Shown: positions 47,781-60,084, counted from the stretch's first letter. The stretch: DNA of 64,000 nt from Lingula anatina (GCF_001039355.2 NW_019775644.1:104849-168848); one strand, 5' to 3'. The notes: generated from the sequence alone by a model not told the origin. Numbers and translations are program-made.

Positions 47781-50700
47781 ATGCACGTGGGCCACAACCA
47801 AGTGGTACCGGCGGGGGAGACCCAAGACCGTTTTCCTTACGGGTCCCTCCAATGTTTGGGTGGATTTCAGATTGCGCTGGGACTCCTTATAATAGGGTGT
47901 GGCGCGGCCGACATCTATCTCAACTATTTTGAAACGGACCAAAGCTCCTTGACTTTAAATGCCTACAGATATTATTATTATAGCAGCTACAACTCGTTCT
48001 ACACTTCGTACTCGTCCACCAGTTATGCTTCTGGTCTATCTCGCACCTTGACTATGGTGAGTGCTCCGATATGGTGCGGTGCCTGGGTAAGTTTTATACA
48101 TTTTTTAACATATAACTTAATTTATTTTACGTATTTGTTTTACTTTTGAATCATGCAGATGCCAAACTTAACCAAGACTTGTCTGAGCTACCCTCCAAAT
48201 ACTTCACATGATATAACAACGAGATGAGAAAAACGACAAAAATGTACATTTTTATCAATATTTTCATAATGAATCTTCTCAAGACTAACAAGTGGTCTAA
48301 TTAAGGCAATTGAAATACGCCTTTTATATCAGCATACATAGCTATTGAAAGATTATCAACCAGACATTTATGCAAGGCAAGATGTGTTTTCTCTTTGTAG
48401 AATGTCTAAGAATTTATTGGTAGAACATGTATTTCGTACATGTAGCCGTCTTTGTATTTCCTAACGTACCTGCTCTTCTCGGTTCCTTAGCTGTTGGATG
48501 CTTGTGCTGAAGTTTGATGCCTATAAAGGATGGCAAGAGGTTTAGTTGATTTATAGAGGTCGACAATGTTTATTTTCTTAGACTAAGACCAAATGTTGTA
48601 GAAAATTCTATCTTCAATATAGCCCTCTTTTTTAACTTTCAGTTTTTCTTCACCGGTATTTTCGGCGCTTGCATCACGAGAGATCGACAAGGTTCCAAAC
48701 GATGTCTGGTGAGTGATAACAGAAATGATTTACTGTATGAATGAAAAGATATATACTTAAATGAATACATTAATATAAATTAACTTATTGGTCGATTGAA
48801 TAGCTTAGTTACAAAGTAGATGAATCTTTCTGACGAAGAATCAGTTGAGTAATTAGCTTAAGCAATAATGATTAAGAGAGAGAGAGAGAGAAACGTGTCT
48901 TTTCAAACTGAATGTAACTTATTAACTCAAACAGATTGTTACTTATAAAGATGCAGTAGTAATTTCATGGCTTGCCAATTGAGCGTCAATTAAAGCTGTT
49001 TCTCATTGTTCATCTTTACGTTATACAAATGTATCTAAGCAACACATCTGTACTGATAATCTGGCCATTCTACTGCCTGGTCTTTACATACACGTTGTAA
49101 GAGAGTCATCTTTATTACGGCCCTCTCCCCTCCCCCCCCCCCCCCCCCGGGCTGGGCTAAAGACGGCCAATCAAATATCCATCGTCGGCTGTGGCATATA
49201 ACATGACGGAATGTATTCCTCCCAAAACATACCAATACAGCAGTGTCGCTGAGATATATTACGCTTGGTATGAACAGATCTCTATACTAAAGCAAATTTA
49301 TGGTAATATGTGTATATTATGTGTGCTTCTTTCACTTTCACTTTCTGTTTCAGCGTAACTCTTTCCAGACATTTTCAATCTTCACTGCCTTAATCTTCGG
49401 TCCGATTGTGATGGGCATGGCAAGTACTGTACCTTTGTTCAGAGTAAGTATGACTCAAAGTGACAACATTTTTTTATTCTCTGACCACAGGATTCGCTGG
49501 TAGTCAGTTATAAAATTATCTTAATTTTGTATACTATTTAACAAACCCCTGATATCAGAGGATATAAACTATTAAAGACACCTTAAAGTACATGAACCAC
49601 TTCTTCAGGTCGTTGTGTAGAATACAGAAAAGCTGGTGACTATAAGAGTACGTTGCACTCTTAAATACTGATCAGTTAAAGTTAACCGAAAATACGTTCA
49701 ATAATAAACGATCCATTCAATTAATATACATCCGACAGTTGACCTCACTGTATCAAAACCAGAAGCATCTGTAATTACCTCCGCCAAGGAGGTTATGTTT
49801 TCACCCCTGTTTGTCTGTGCCTGTCTGTCTGTCTGTATGTATGTCATCAACATAACTCAGAAAGTTATAGACCGATTTAGATGAAATTTTCACCAACTGT
49901 CAGATGTGGGCCAAGGAAGAGATGATTGGTTTTTGTGGTGATCCGGATAAATAATCAATCAACATTTAATCAAAATCTATCATCAAGATAACTCATAAAG
50001 TCATGGACCGATTTTAACGAAATTTTCAGGGTAGGTCAACAATGGGTTAACTTAAAAGTGATTAGTTTTTGGTGGTGATCCGGATAAATAATCAATGAAA
50101 AATCGATAATAAACAAAACAATCATCAACATAACTCAAGACGTTATGAACCGATTTTGATGAAATTTTCAGGGTAGGTCAGAAATGGGTTAACTTAGAAG
50201 TAATTAGTTTTTGGTGGTGATCTGGATCAATAATCAATCAATTATCGATAATCAAAAAACTAAGTTATGGACCGATTTTGATGACATTTTCAGGAATTGT
50301 CAGAAGTAGCCCAAGGAACAGATGATTAGTTTTTGGTGGTGATCCGGATCAATAATCAGAAATATCGAAAATTTAGGGGTGAAACGGCATTGGATGGAGA
50401 TTTGCTGCCTTGGCGAAGGTCTGCAATCTCTGAGTGCATTTCAAGTTATAAGTGGAGTCAAAAAGTCATGTAACTTTTGCTGAGTGATGGCGTTCCACAT
50501 ACGGTGCATACATGTAGATACAGTAGTATTAGATCATTCTTTTTAGCAGGGTTTTCCTTCAGTCATCCATTTTTATGGATATCCCACCCATTGTTAATTA
50601 GGTTCCGATTTTGGGGTTATGCTGCCCATTGGGGGTCTGGATCCGATTCGCACATAACCAGCTTACTCTTGCATTAAGCCTGGGTCACACTGCGCTTGCA

Positions 50701-52252
50701 ACCTTTTGGCAACCTCTTTGCAACCTCAGTCGCTAGGACGTTGCCATAAGTTTTAAAGTGGTCGCATAAGATTGCTAACAGGTCGCCTGAGATCGTTGAC
50801 ACATGAAGGCCATTTTTTGTGCACCGACAACCAGGGCGACTAAAGAAGAAAAATATCGGTATCCTGAAGTTTACCTCTTCTTGGTTGTCAGTAGGTTGCT
50901 ATAACCAGCTGTTCTCCAAATCCCTCCGCGACCATCACTTCTGCAAATGCTTTACCTACTTTTGCCTAGGTCAAATTAAGTATCAGTGTTTAGTTGTTGG
51001 TTGGTGAGACTTTTTGCTAGAGGAGTATATATATATATATATATCTTGACCACGGGTTTTAGTCATTATATTTCTCGTTCAAGCATCAGTTGAAAACATC
51101 CGATGATAATACCCCGTGCATTTATTTACAGATCATTTCCTACACCCGTTGGACTATATACTTGTACGTGTTTATGGCGGCAGCGGGAGGGCTGGGCTTC
51201 ATTGAATGGATAGTAGCCATCGTGTCCGCCTCTGTGTGCTGCTGCTGCTCGACCATAGACCGGCCAGAACCGGTATGTGTGGCTGTTCTATTCCAAAATA
51301 CTTAATTTAAGAATTTTAACAGCTGTGTTATGTTGTTAGGATGATGTCACTTTTCTTCTGTCAACAGCTTAATATTGAAATATTTTTTACGTCCAATATT
51401 TCCAATATATCCAATAAATATTTTAGGTAAAAACTATTTCAACATAAAGCTGTTGTCTGAAGAAAAGTTACTATATTCTTATTTTAAATTAAGACGAACT
51501 TTCATTGATTGAAAGTACTTTTTTCCATTCGGTATATTTAGTAGTTAAACACACTCAAAAAAACACAAACACACTCACGAGAGAGAGAGAGATATTACAT
51601 TTAACATTTTAGAGCTCATTTACATTAAGAAGGGCCGAGCAAGGCTGAGACCTAAATAAGGCGGACCTACAATGGTCTCTCAATGACATTAAGTGAATGA
51701 CATTCATTGAGAGACCATTTAAGGAGAACGCAGTGTTCCTTTCGTGTAGGTCCGCCATATTTAGGTTTCGGCCGTGCTAGACCTCGGCTCTTCTCGATGT
51801 GAATGCTATCTAAGTTTTGGTAATTGTCATTTCAGCAAGTTATCTTCATAGCGGGCAGTGCGCCACCTCAGCCCAACATCACAATGATAAGCACCGTCCA
51901 ACAACAACAGCAACAACAACAGCAACAACAGCAACAGCTGCCACCGCCGCCTCCCCCTATGGGGTATTACCCACCATATGACCCGTACCAGCCAGGCGGA
52001 GGGCCGTCCTACCATCCTCCAAATTACCAGCAAGCTGTTGCCGAAGCTAACTGGAGTGAAGAGAAACCGAAACTTCCTGAGGCATTGCCCACGGAGAAAA
52101 CTACTGTCACTAAGCGCCCTCCGAGTGCACTGACTGAAAAGGAGAAATTAGAGGATGAAGACAGTGACATCGAGGAGGATGTGATAGAAAATGCTGTCGC
52201 CCCGGTTCATGCCGGTTATGATATGGCACCGCCCACTGAAACCAAGCAGTAG
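47781..52252 (+). CDS. CD20/MS4A-like tetraspan membrane protein with polyQ/Pro-rich tail, gene 2
   Basis: Five phase-0 coding exons: 47781-48086, 48643-48708, 49354-49443, 51132-51272, 51836-52252; 339 residues. Exons 2-5 have exactly the lengths of those in gene 1 and exon 1 is two codons shorter, in the Tyr-rich loop. All splice borders are GT-AG. Membrane segments, the Cys cluster after TM4, the Gln run (13), the Pro run and PPNY are kept. Differences from gene 1 concentrate in exon 1 and at the start of exon 4 (GGN to RWT), in parts predicted to be extracellular, and in the acidic tail end. Both copies look functional. The pair could make similar subunits with different outer loops; that is inference. 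Confidence 0.85.
49777..50420. mobile_element. Element with ACCTCCGCCAAGG ends and internal repeats, in intron 3 of gene 2
   Basis: Starts ACCTCCGCCAAGG and ends CCTTGGCGAAGGT (12 of 13 inverted). The interior holds four imperfect copies of a unit of about 130-140 bp with AACATAACTCA, CCGATTT.GATGAAATTTTC and TTTTTGGTGGTGATCCGGAT. Similar elements occur in many marine invertebrates as far as I recall. Absent from intron 3 of gene 1. Confidence 0.75.
51614..51806. mobile_element. Foldback element in intron 4 of gene 2
   Basis: Long imperfect inverted repeats of about 60 bp: AAGAAGGGCCGAGC and CCTAAATAAGGCGGACCTAC at the left, the complements GTAGGTCCGCCATATTTAGG and CTCGGCTCTTCTCG at the right. 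A nested inverted repeat AATGGTCTCTCAATGACATT / CATTGAGAGACCATTT lies in the centre. Not present in gene 1. Confidence 0.8.
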
Positions 52253-52457
52253 CAGGATTCTGACAGTTGTTATGGCAACGTCAGTTCCATTGTCAAATCA
52301 GAACCCTTATATGGCGTCTGCGATATCAAATTACTAGCACATATACATGGCAATTTCTTCTTATTCTAAACAGTTTATACATGTACATGTACATGTTTAA
52401 CATGCGGCGACTCAAGCACGTCAATGGATGCGTTCCCATTGCTACTGTTGGTCTACA

Positions 52458-55400
52458 TGGTCTTACTATAGCTTGCTATCTATTGTTAAACCCGACTGTT
52501 ATTATCTCTCGAACAAGCTTAAAGCATGCCTATACAATTACTGTGTCTCCGGCTGCCGTTCAGAAACGCCATGTCGAACATATTTTGCTACAGTGAGAAT
52601 CTGAAACAGGGTACTTTAGCAACTTGTTTCAGATCACTCAAGAAAGGATGCACACGTGCGACACCAGAGGAAAAACAATCAAGTACGCATCTGATCCATT
52701 AATAGTAATTGCACCGTGCATGTTACTAGACCTTTGTCCTAACTCAGTAGTTAGGAATAGGATGTTTGGATAAAAAGCTTCTATTCAACTCGCTTAGACC
52801 TAGGGCGTGATGCTATCATCCGATGAAACACGTAACTGAACCCTTTACCTGAACCTGAAGTCCCTTTAGCTGAAACAAAAACTGCCCCTTGAACATGTCC
52901 ATTTTTTAATCGTCAAATGATTTGTGATTTCATTGAACGTCTTTGATCGAAAGCTTTCAAGTGACAATAACCGAACCGTGTGTTGATTATTTATTAAAGC
53001 GTAATTAAGTTTATTCAACATGATCTATTTTGTAAACAATACTTGCCAAGATTGAGCTTGGATTGATCACCGTCACTATTTAGCTACTCGCCTATAATGC
53101 GTGCTGAACGGCAGACAACTTAAAAATATTATCTGTGTAACTGCGCAAGTGAACACATTTAGTTAAAATATAACGAGGCCGGCATTTAATCTTTCGAACA
53201 TCTTTATATTTGTTCTTTTAAAACCAGTGTAAGGTTAACGACAAATCAAAGCAAGCCTTGCAGACTGGTTTTGTTTAAACTGTCGTACATTAAGTAAAGC
53301 TAAGTAAAGCCTGTTTCTACTTCGCAGTGTTCATCCCAGCCATAAAACTGCATGAAAGATAACAAGACTCCGTAGATCTGTGCTTTAGGTTTCCAGGAGT
53401 CCCGTGTAACACAATAATATCGAAGGCCTGAGAGTAATACATATATGAGGCCGTGTATGAAAGGTTTAACAAATTAGAAATTCAAAAATTTTAACATGCT
53501 ACGTACATGCACATCACTTAATAAGTCATTTCACAAAAATCGCATCTAATTGTTTAGATTAACCTTTACTTTTATCGATCTCATCCCATTGTCTCAACCA
53601 CCTGAAAGAAATATAGAGAACATGAGGAAATGTAACACGTTTACATGCAGGCGAAGGAGTTATACTTCAATATTAATTGCGAACAATATCAACAGCGACT
53701 AAAGACCGTTGTCTGTCTTTCACACTTTTACACAAACACACGATCGAAGGTTTATTAAAGGGAGTCGCGGCGCGATATCTATCTAGTTCATTCGAACAAA
53801 CAAAGGGCTGACCCGAAGTAAGCTTTCTATACTAATGTCCTTTTTATTGTATATTGTAATTACTCTACTTGCTCGCCTCCATTGTCTTGTAAAAGTGACA
53901 AAGAATGTGTTGTATTCACACACGAGTTGAAAGAACTTTGCATAACTCATTTGCCTTAAGTTGCATAATGTCTTTCTCAAGGTTATAATCAGTGTGAAGA
54001 GGGTGTCTTGCCTCATTTAAAAAGGGTGTTGTTCTTCATACTGGTTGTTGCTTAACTTATGCTAATCTTAAACTTTTATGTGCCAATATGGTTTTAATAA
54101 ATCGCCAAAATTATGACATTAATGAACATTGTGTATCATACGTTTTGATACGATTTAAATAAATGGACGAGGAGGATTACGGTATTAGGTTCTATTTACC
54201 ACTGGCTTAAACTTCGCCCTGCCATATAAATGAACAAATGTTGCAGATCGTAACAAAAAACTTTCTTATAGTGTTTTATGACATATATGATTTACACATT
54301 TGATAGTGAAACACTCCTCGACTTTAACGAATCACCTGACGTAAACTGTCTACCCACGCTCCCCGAAAAAACTGTTTCTTTTAATTTTGAAATGAATTGC
54401 TTTTAAGGCAAAGAAGTACATTAAACCCTTTAGTCTCAATATCATTGTACAGCATGTTGTAATCCATATTTAAAAAAGTTAATTTTTGTACTACGCTTTC
54501 ATCGGAGATACATCAGGTTGAGGTTACAATTACGTCGCTCGTCTATGCTACTGGAATATATATTTAAGGACAAATTAAGCTTTGTAAAGTCCCTATTGTC
54601 ACACACCATAGATACTTAATTTTGTCTTGAATGAAAAAAATAGCCTCAAATTATCGTTTTGTGCTTAAACCTTTCTAATTACTTGAACCAAGATCTGTAC
54701 TTTAGCTACCAAGACGTACATGCATCAAGTTGGGTCTGCTGGGGGAGGGGAGCATTTAAATGATAAACGAGGAAGTCTACCTGCAAAAGCAGCAGCAGTG
54801 GTTTAAATAATCGCTATCTAGACTCCTTTTTCTTTGACAGCAACATAAAAAGTGTTTAGGGAGAAAGTCACACAAAGACCCGACGTTGTTTTGTCTTCAG
54901 CATTTCCTCTTCCTTGTTATCTGCAATTACTATCGTCAATTAATGAAATCGAGAAAGCAATTAAGTGACGGCACATTGAATATAGTCACTAGGTGCATTT
55001 CGCTGAGTGTTTACAAGATCTAGCGACACATTTTATCGCCACGCGTTCTAGTTTGATTAGTTTAGAAAATTAAACAGTTACTCTGGCGGCTCTCCGTCAT
55101 TGCTATGAATCTGACATCGAATTTAGTCCAAAATATTAGTAAATTTAGAATTATTAGCTAAAACGATTTTTGACTGCGGAAATTTCATATAGGATGAAAT
55201 AACTGACAACAAATTTAACTAGCAGTTTTTTAGCAACACTAAAAACCAGCTGCGCGTGCCAAACTAGTGAACAAAAGGACAGTTCGCTTCGCGTGGCACG
55301 CCTTAGCATGGGTTTAGCCTCTTCAAGCTATAATCCTATCGCCGCAACAAACAATAGGGACCTTCTGGCTGATGTATCCTGCTGTTAATTACACCTAGTT

Positions 55401-55633
55401 ACAGCGGATTGTCGCGCTCGCGCTGGGCCACAGAAACCGGCGTCATGGGGTTCACTCGTATTAAGTATTGTGTTATTCCACCTAAGCTATTGTGTTTGTG
55501 CGTTCGAATTTTGAAGGGATTTATACGGCCCTCCATTGTTTGTCCGCCCCCTTCTATTCACAAGATAGGGATTAAAACATTTCGAACGTTGTTACACCGG
55601 TGTACAACGGAAACAAAATTATTCCGACCACTG
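52458..55633. other. Intergenic stretch, nothing recognised
   Basis: Low-complexity poor, AT-rich DNA without supported genes. Confidence 0.5.
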
Positions 55634-55740
55634 TACAATACCCGGGGCAAGCCAGCAGTCGACATTTGAAAGAGTAAAGACTACTCGATACTAAAAGTGC
55701 CGAGGTGTGAACAGCTGTTGACGTCATCGTGCTCTACAAC
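55634..55740 (+). repeat. Repeat shared with 45726-45835
   Basis: See partner at 45726. In the left location this sequence lies about 90 bp before tandem unit 2; here no unit follows. Confidence 0.8.
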
Positions 55741-56658
55741 GTCAAAGGTGAAACCAAACGTTATCTCAGTTCAAAACCAAATGAAAATAAAAGCATCCGA
55801 AGTCATCTTACTAGGAACGTACAGAGCAGGCCTATCAATGAGTACGATCCAACTTGTTTTGATTCTTTCTGTAGCCTTTCCGGCATTAAAGGCACGTCAT
55901 ACCACCTGTCCACCGTGATCGGTAGAAAAATGGTATCTCCTATTTCCTGGTCTCGCTAAAAATAAAACCCGCCAGTTGTGAACCGCCTCTGATCCCATTG
56001 TACTTTTTAATATCATAGGTCAATCCAGAACCAATCTTAATATAAAACAAACTCCGAGCTCCGAGTCGGGTTGTCAAACACGACTTCGTGTACATCATGA
56101 ACTTTGCCGTTCATGTCGGAGACTTAATAACCGGTTTATTAAAATCCGTTTTTGCAGAGTACATGGCTTTTTCTCTGCGTGTACAATGCTGGTAAACATA
56201 CGATTATGTGCGTTTTTTACTGGTGGAAGCAAAAATAAAATTTGTGCAAGAACCAAACTTGATTGTTCATCGGATGATTGACTCTCATAATTATAATCAC
56301 TCTCATGATATGGCTACATTTGTCTGCCAATTAAGTCAAATTGGCAAGAACGCCATTTTTTCTGTTCTGATCTACCTTGTTGGAAGAAGACATAAAGGGC
56401 GTTTTAGTACCATATGGTATATATGAATATTTATTGAACTAAAGCGATAGCAGGTCTTCATATCAGATTCAAAAATCAACTAGAAATATGCCGTTAACAA
56501 TTCAAAGAAATATAATAAATTCCATGTTACGTACAGACGGGGGTTATTGCAATTGTTCTGAGATCTATGCCTGCCATTTGACTTTTCGGCCAAAAAAAAA
56601 GAAAAGAGGTTATTTCTTTAGAAAGTCTGATGTCTTTGATATTGTGCATGTTAAACAC
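55741..56658. other. Intergenic stretch, nothing recognised
   Basis: No supported gene. Confidence 0.45.
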
Positions 56659-56945
56659 AGTGGCGGATTTAGAGGGCGGGCCAGGGGGGTCCTGACCCCC
56701 CCTCTTCGGTTTCTGAAAAATATATAACACCAATATTCCCCTCTTGAAATAAGAATTTAGACTAGCTAAACCATGGTTCTAAACCGTACCAAAGGGCACT
56801 ATTTGCTCTCCAAAACACCATTTTTGTCGGGTCCGTTGAGCAGGCCCCAAACGGCACACCAAGGGGGCGACGGTCGGCTTCGCATCCGAGGCCTGTCGTT
56901 CCGTACGCCCCCTTCTAATAATCCTGGTCCTGCCCCTGTGTTTCA
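56659..56945 (-). mobile_element. MITE-like repeat with GGCGGATTTAG ends, copy 2 (inverted)
   Basis: Starts CAGTGGCGGATTTAGAGGG and ends CTGGTCCTGCCCCTG. The interior matches 37017-37290 in reverse orientation (AATATTCCCCTCTTGAAAT, CAAGGGGGCGACGGTCGGCT). Confidence 0.7.
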
Positions 56946-57182
56946 CTGTTTATATACATGTATACTATTTATATATACGGGAATAACCGCAAGTTAATTA
57001 TAAAATTTTGGTATGATGTTCGCATTCCAATGGGCCCGTGAAAGTCTATGACTGATTTTTCATTATTATTTTATATATCACCTCCATGCATCTCTGTCTG
57101 ACACCAATGTCACGTATAGAAACCATTTGTGGTGTTTTGCATGAGAATCCGTACTATATTATTATAAAAACAAACAAAAGGC

Positions 57183-57385
57183 ATAGGCTTTTTAACATTG
57201 GTTTATTTTATTATGCTAATGACATCCATGGTAGCATTTCGTCAACATCTCAAACATATAATCTACAACACTCCACACATCAATGAGCCGTACAACCTAG
57301 TCGGAAAGAAACACGGGAATTTGGAACATTAAGGTAAATCAAAACGTATTCTACTTTTTCCATTTTTTATTGATAGGAGTAATAG
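57183..57385 (+). repeat. Diverged repeat shared with 63490-63700
   Basis: Shared landmarks in order: TAT.ATGCTAAT.AC..CCATGG, TCAAACATATAA, then AAGGTAAATCA..ACG and GATA..AGTAAT. In the right copy the stretch before GGTAAAT aligns with exon 1 of the EF-hand gene, so this may be an older relic of the same tandem unit. Confidence 0.45.
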
Positions 57386-58283
57386 ACGACCCATGGGGTA
57401 TACTTGCAATTTGCACTTGGCTTAAATCTGTAAAATATATTTTCACACAAACCTCCCCCCCCCCCCGTTCTTACCTTCTGACACCAAAATTTAAAACTTT
57501 AATACACTGCCAACTGCTCCGCCCAATATGACTGAGAACGGTCTCTTGATGACTGAGCCCTGTCAAGTTGAAAATGTGGTTGCTGTATAGGCCACTTTAG
57601 CCAACATTGCACCTGGTGAGAAAGCATAATTTCATGAGTGATAAAAAGTTAAATGTAAATTTCTGTGCCTGAACTTGTTTCAATTGTTTTGAAATTTGGA
57701 CACCTTATGCTGGACAGGTGTGAAAATCTGAGATAAGCATCTTTACTGGTTGTGACTAGTTTAAGTGCACTTTGTTGAGAAATAAAGTGTGAGAAGTGGA
57801 CAATTACTAATAAAAAGATTTTAAAATATCTGAAAATTATTTAAACTCAAGTGCAAGGTTAATTGTCACAACTGTTGTTTATGTTTGTTTGTGTTTGTTG
57901 TGAGGATACAGGAAATGAGCTTCCTGTCCCTCCCTGCAGAACAATACTCACTGGTAAGCTGGATAGCCCCCTCCTGCACTGGGGCCATGCAGTTTGCTGT
58001 TTACGGGAAACTCCACTTCCAATCACTGTTCATACCTTTTGTTGTCATGTATCCTGCTTTCCTGCACATAAAATGCCCTGTCTCTGCCTCTGGACTCAGA
58101 AGTCACTTTCTATCCACCATGCCGTACGGTAAAGGTAGCTAGAAGAAACGAAGAAAAAGTTTATTTGTGAAAGGATTAAAAGAGCACTGAGTTATGTCAC
58201 TGACTCTATAAGTAGTTGTTATAGTGGTGATTGTGAAAATTGCCTAAAGTATTCTTATGTATGCAACACATTACGACAATGTC
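57386..58283. other. Stretch before the endonuclease relic
   Basis: Two overlapping short frames at 57863-58142 have no recognisable family features and no start context that I would trust. A C run lies at about 57456-57467. Confidence 0.4.
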
Positions 58284-58601
58284 ATCTGTTATTGTTGATT
58301 CCGTGAGGCTCTGCTGTGAGATGATCGGGTTTACAGCACAGAGTGACTCCACACTGGTGAGAGACTTCTGTCCCTCTCGGAATGTGTAAAACCCTCTCCT
58401 TAAGCATAAATGCCACCCTGTGCACCCCAACAGTAACAGAGTGTCTGGTCCCAGGAAAAGTAACCCTCATCATCCTATATAACGGACCCCACTGGAACAA
58501 CTGGTGCCCCCGGTCCACAGCCAACAGTATTCCTCCTGTGTTTTATGCAATTTTGCGTGTAATTTACCTCTCAATTCTTCAAGAAATTGCCGATTAGCCA
58601 T
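58284..58601 (-). pseudogene. His-Me finger (I-PpoI-type zinc-loop) endonuclease relic
   Basis: On the minus strand an ATG at 58601 opens a frame reading MANRQFLEELRGKLHAKLHK, then EEYCWLWTGG. A frameshift near 58470-58480 (two extra bases or one lost) moves to a second frame with VHRVAFMLKERV, then TEVSHQCGVTLCCKPDHL and INNNR, ending at a TGA at 58282-58284. The SH-x-C...C-x4-H...N arrangement is that of the zinc-binding loop of I-PpoI-like homing endonucleases; the His of SHQC and the Asn of INNNR occupy the catalytic positions. After the TGA the reading continues HCRNV, a further zinc-ligand-like part, so the stop is probably a mutation. A DNA-cutting enzyme originally, now broken at two sites. 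Confidence 0.6.
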
Positions 58602-58697
58602 TTTTGTCTGTGAAATGATGCAAGACCACCCTTTTATATCCTGTGCTGCTGTAAATTTAGAAACTAAGCCAAAAGCGAACAGTTGTCACTTTTACTG

Positions 58698-59095
58698 TTC
58701 AGGGCAGAAACCACCAAATAATTTCCCACTGACGACCATACTAAGAAATGCCTGCAAAACTACATGGACAAAATTACTCTGTGAAACATTTCCCGTCCCC
58801 ATGGACAGTAGACACACTGACATAACTCCCAATGGCAAAATAATGTACTGCCATCAACCTTTCTTGCTTACCGGCATCACTTGAACACGTGCACCCCTCT
58901 GTTTGTAAACAAACCACTGCACCACTCACAGTCAGTAGCCCCCTCCGCCAGAGGTCTCACGACTGCACCGCACCTGAGCCTGGTCCTGAAAAAAAACTGG
59001 CAGTAGTATACACCCTAGCCTGCTAGTTGATACCAAAATTTTCTCTCACTGAACTACATTCGTAGTTAGGTTGATTTAGTGGTTTCTGCCCTGAA
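58698..59095. repeat. 17-bp perfect inverted repeat, 364 bp apart
   Basis: TTCAGGGCAGAAACCAC at 58698-58714 and its exact complement at 59079-59095. Lies just upstream of the endonuclease relic on its strand. Could be the ends of a small element. Confidence 0.6.
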
Positions 59096-59883
59096 ATAGA
59101 AATACAGGTATCTTGACTACTTACGAATTCTGCAAAGCTAACAGGTGAAATAGAATTTAAGAAAGCTAGCAAAAAGAAATAGAATTTTAGAAAGCTAACA
59201 AATATTTTTTGTTTTCTTTTTAATTGTGAACAGAATAATGAAATTATTATTTTTTACACTGCATTTTATAAAAGTATGCTATATATTAGATTAAGTACTT
59301 CTGTCATTCATTATTTCAAACATTTGTCCGTGTTAAGGGAGGCAAAAAACGAGGGAAGGTGAAAGAGTCAAAGTTATACATGATACGTGAGTAATAGGGT
59401 GGATGGATTTGTATAACCTAGACTGGGTTCCAATACCTAGGTCGATCTAACAAAGCTAAATTGCTTTCAGCTTAAACGGCTTAAGAATCCTCTTGGAGAT
59501 AGATCGAACCACGTTTAGCACGATTGAGTCTGGGAAAGGTCCCCTAGTTTTGTTCAGAGTTAAGACAACTGCAGCATTAAAAAAATTATTAGTCACATAT
59601 AACTATCCGCGACATGTGTTGTAGTCTGTTTATAGTGCGGGTAGTAATAGCAGTCGGTTATGTATGCTGTAATGCTGGTTATACAGAAATGGCTTTCTTG
59701 CACGACGTCTGTTTTGCTACATAATACAATGCGGGCAGACTGTTGGTTTTAAACATTATGCTGATCAAATTCATATATAGGTTTTCTTCTCCCATTTATT
59801 TCATGGGACGTAAAGTTTACATCAAGAAGAATGCATGCAGACAATTAATGCGGTGTGCATATTTGTCTGTGTGTGTGTGTGTG

Positions 59884-59921
<38 letters not shown>

Positions 59922-60084
59922 AGTTAGTGTTTATGGTTATTTTGTAAGTGCTAACTTAAGTAGCATATTTTATACATTCTATTGAACAGGCATACATGTA
60001 CGTAGATAGACAGACGGACAGACAGACAGACAGAAAAATACGCATGTGTAGACCTGGTGATATTTAACCACAATGTTGAATACG
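59096..60084. other. Intergenic, with (GT)n and GACA repeats
   Basis: GT microsatellite at 59869-59914 and a GACA tract at about 60005-60032. No gene seen. Confidence 0.5.

Larger units (their letters stand above)
45922..52457 (+). repeat. Tandem segmental duplication, unit 2
   Basis: Colinear partner of 37848-43572. Unit-specific insertions are a GA-microsatellite difference near 47586, an intron 1 duplication (46860-47096), a 644-bp element in intron 3 and a foldback element in intron 4. It lacks the MITE present in intron 3 of unit 1. Confidence 0.9.

Noticed and set aside
57863-58142. Overlapping Cys- and hydrophobic-rich frames of 85-89 residues
   Set aside because: No recognisable motif, two frames equally open, no duplicate in the window.
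59430-59525. AGGTCGATCTAA and GATAGATCGAA near each other, like the AGATCGATCTA MITE
   Set aside because: The interior does not follow the two good copies beyond a few words, so I do not call a third copy.
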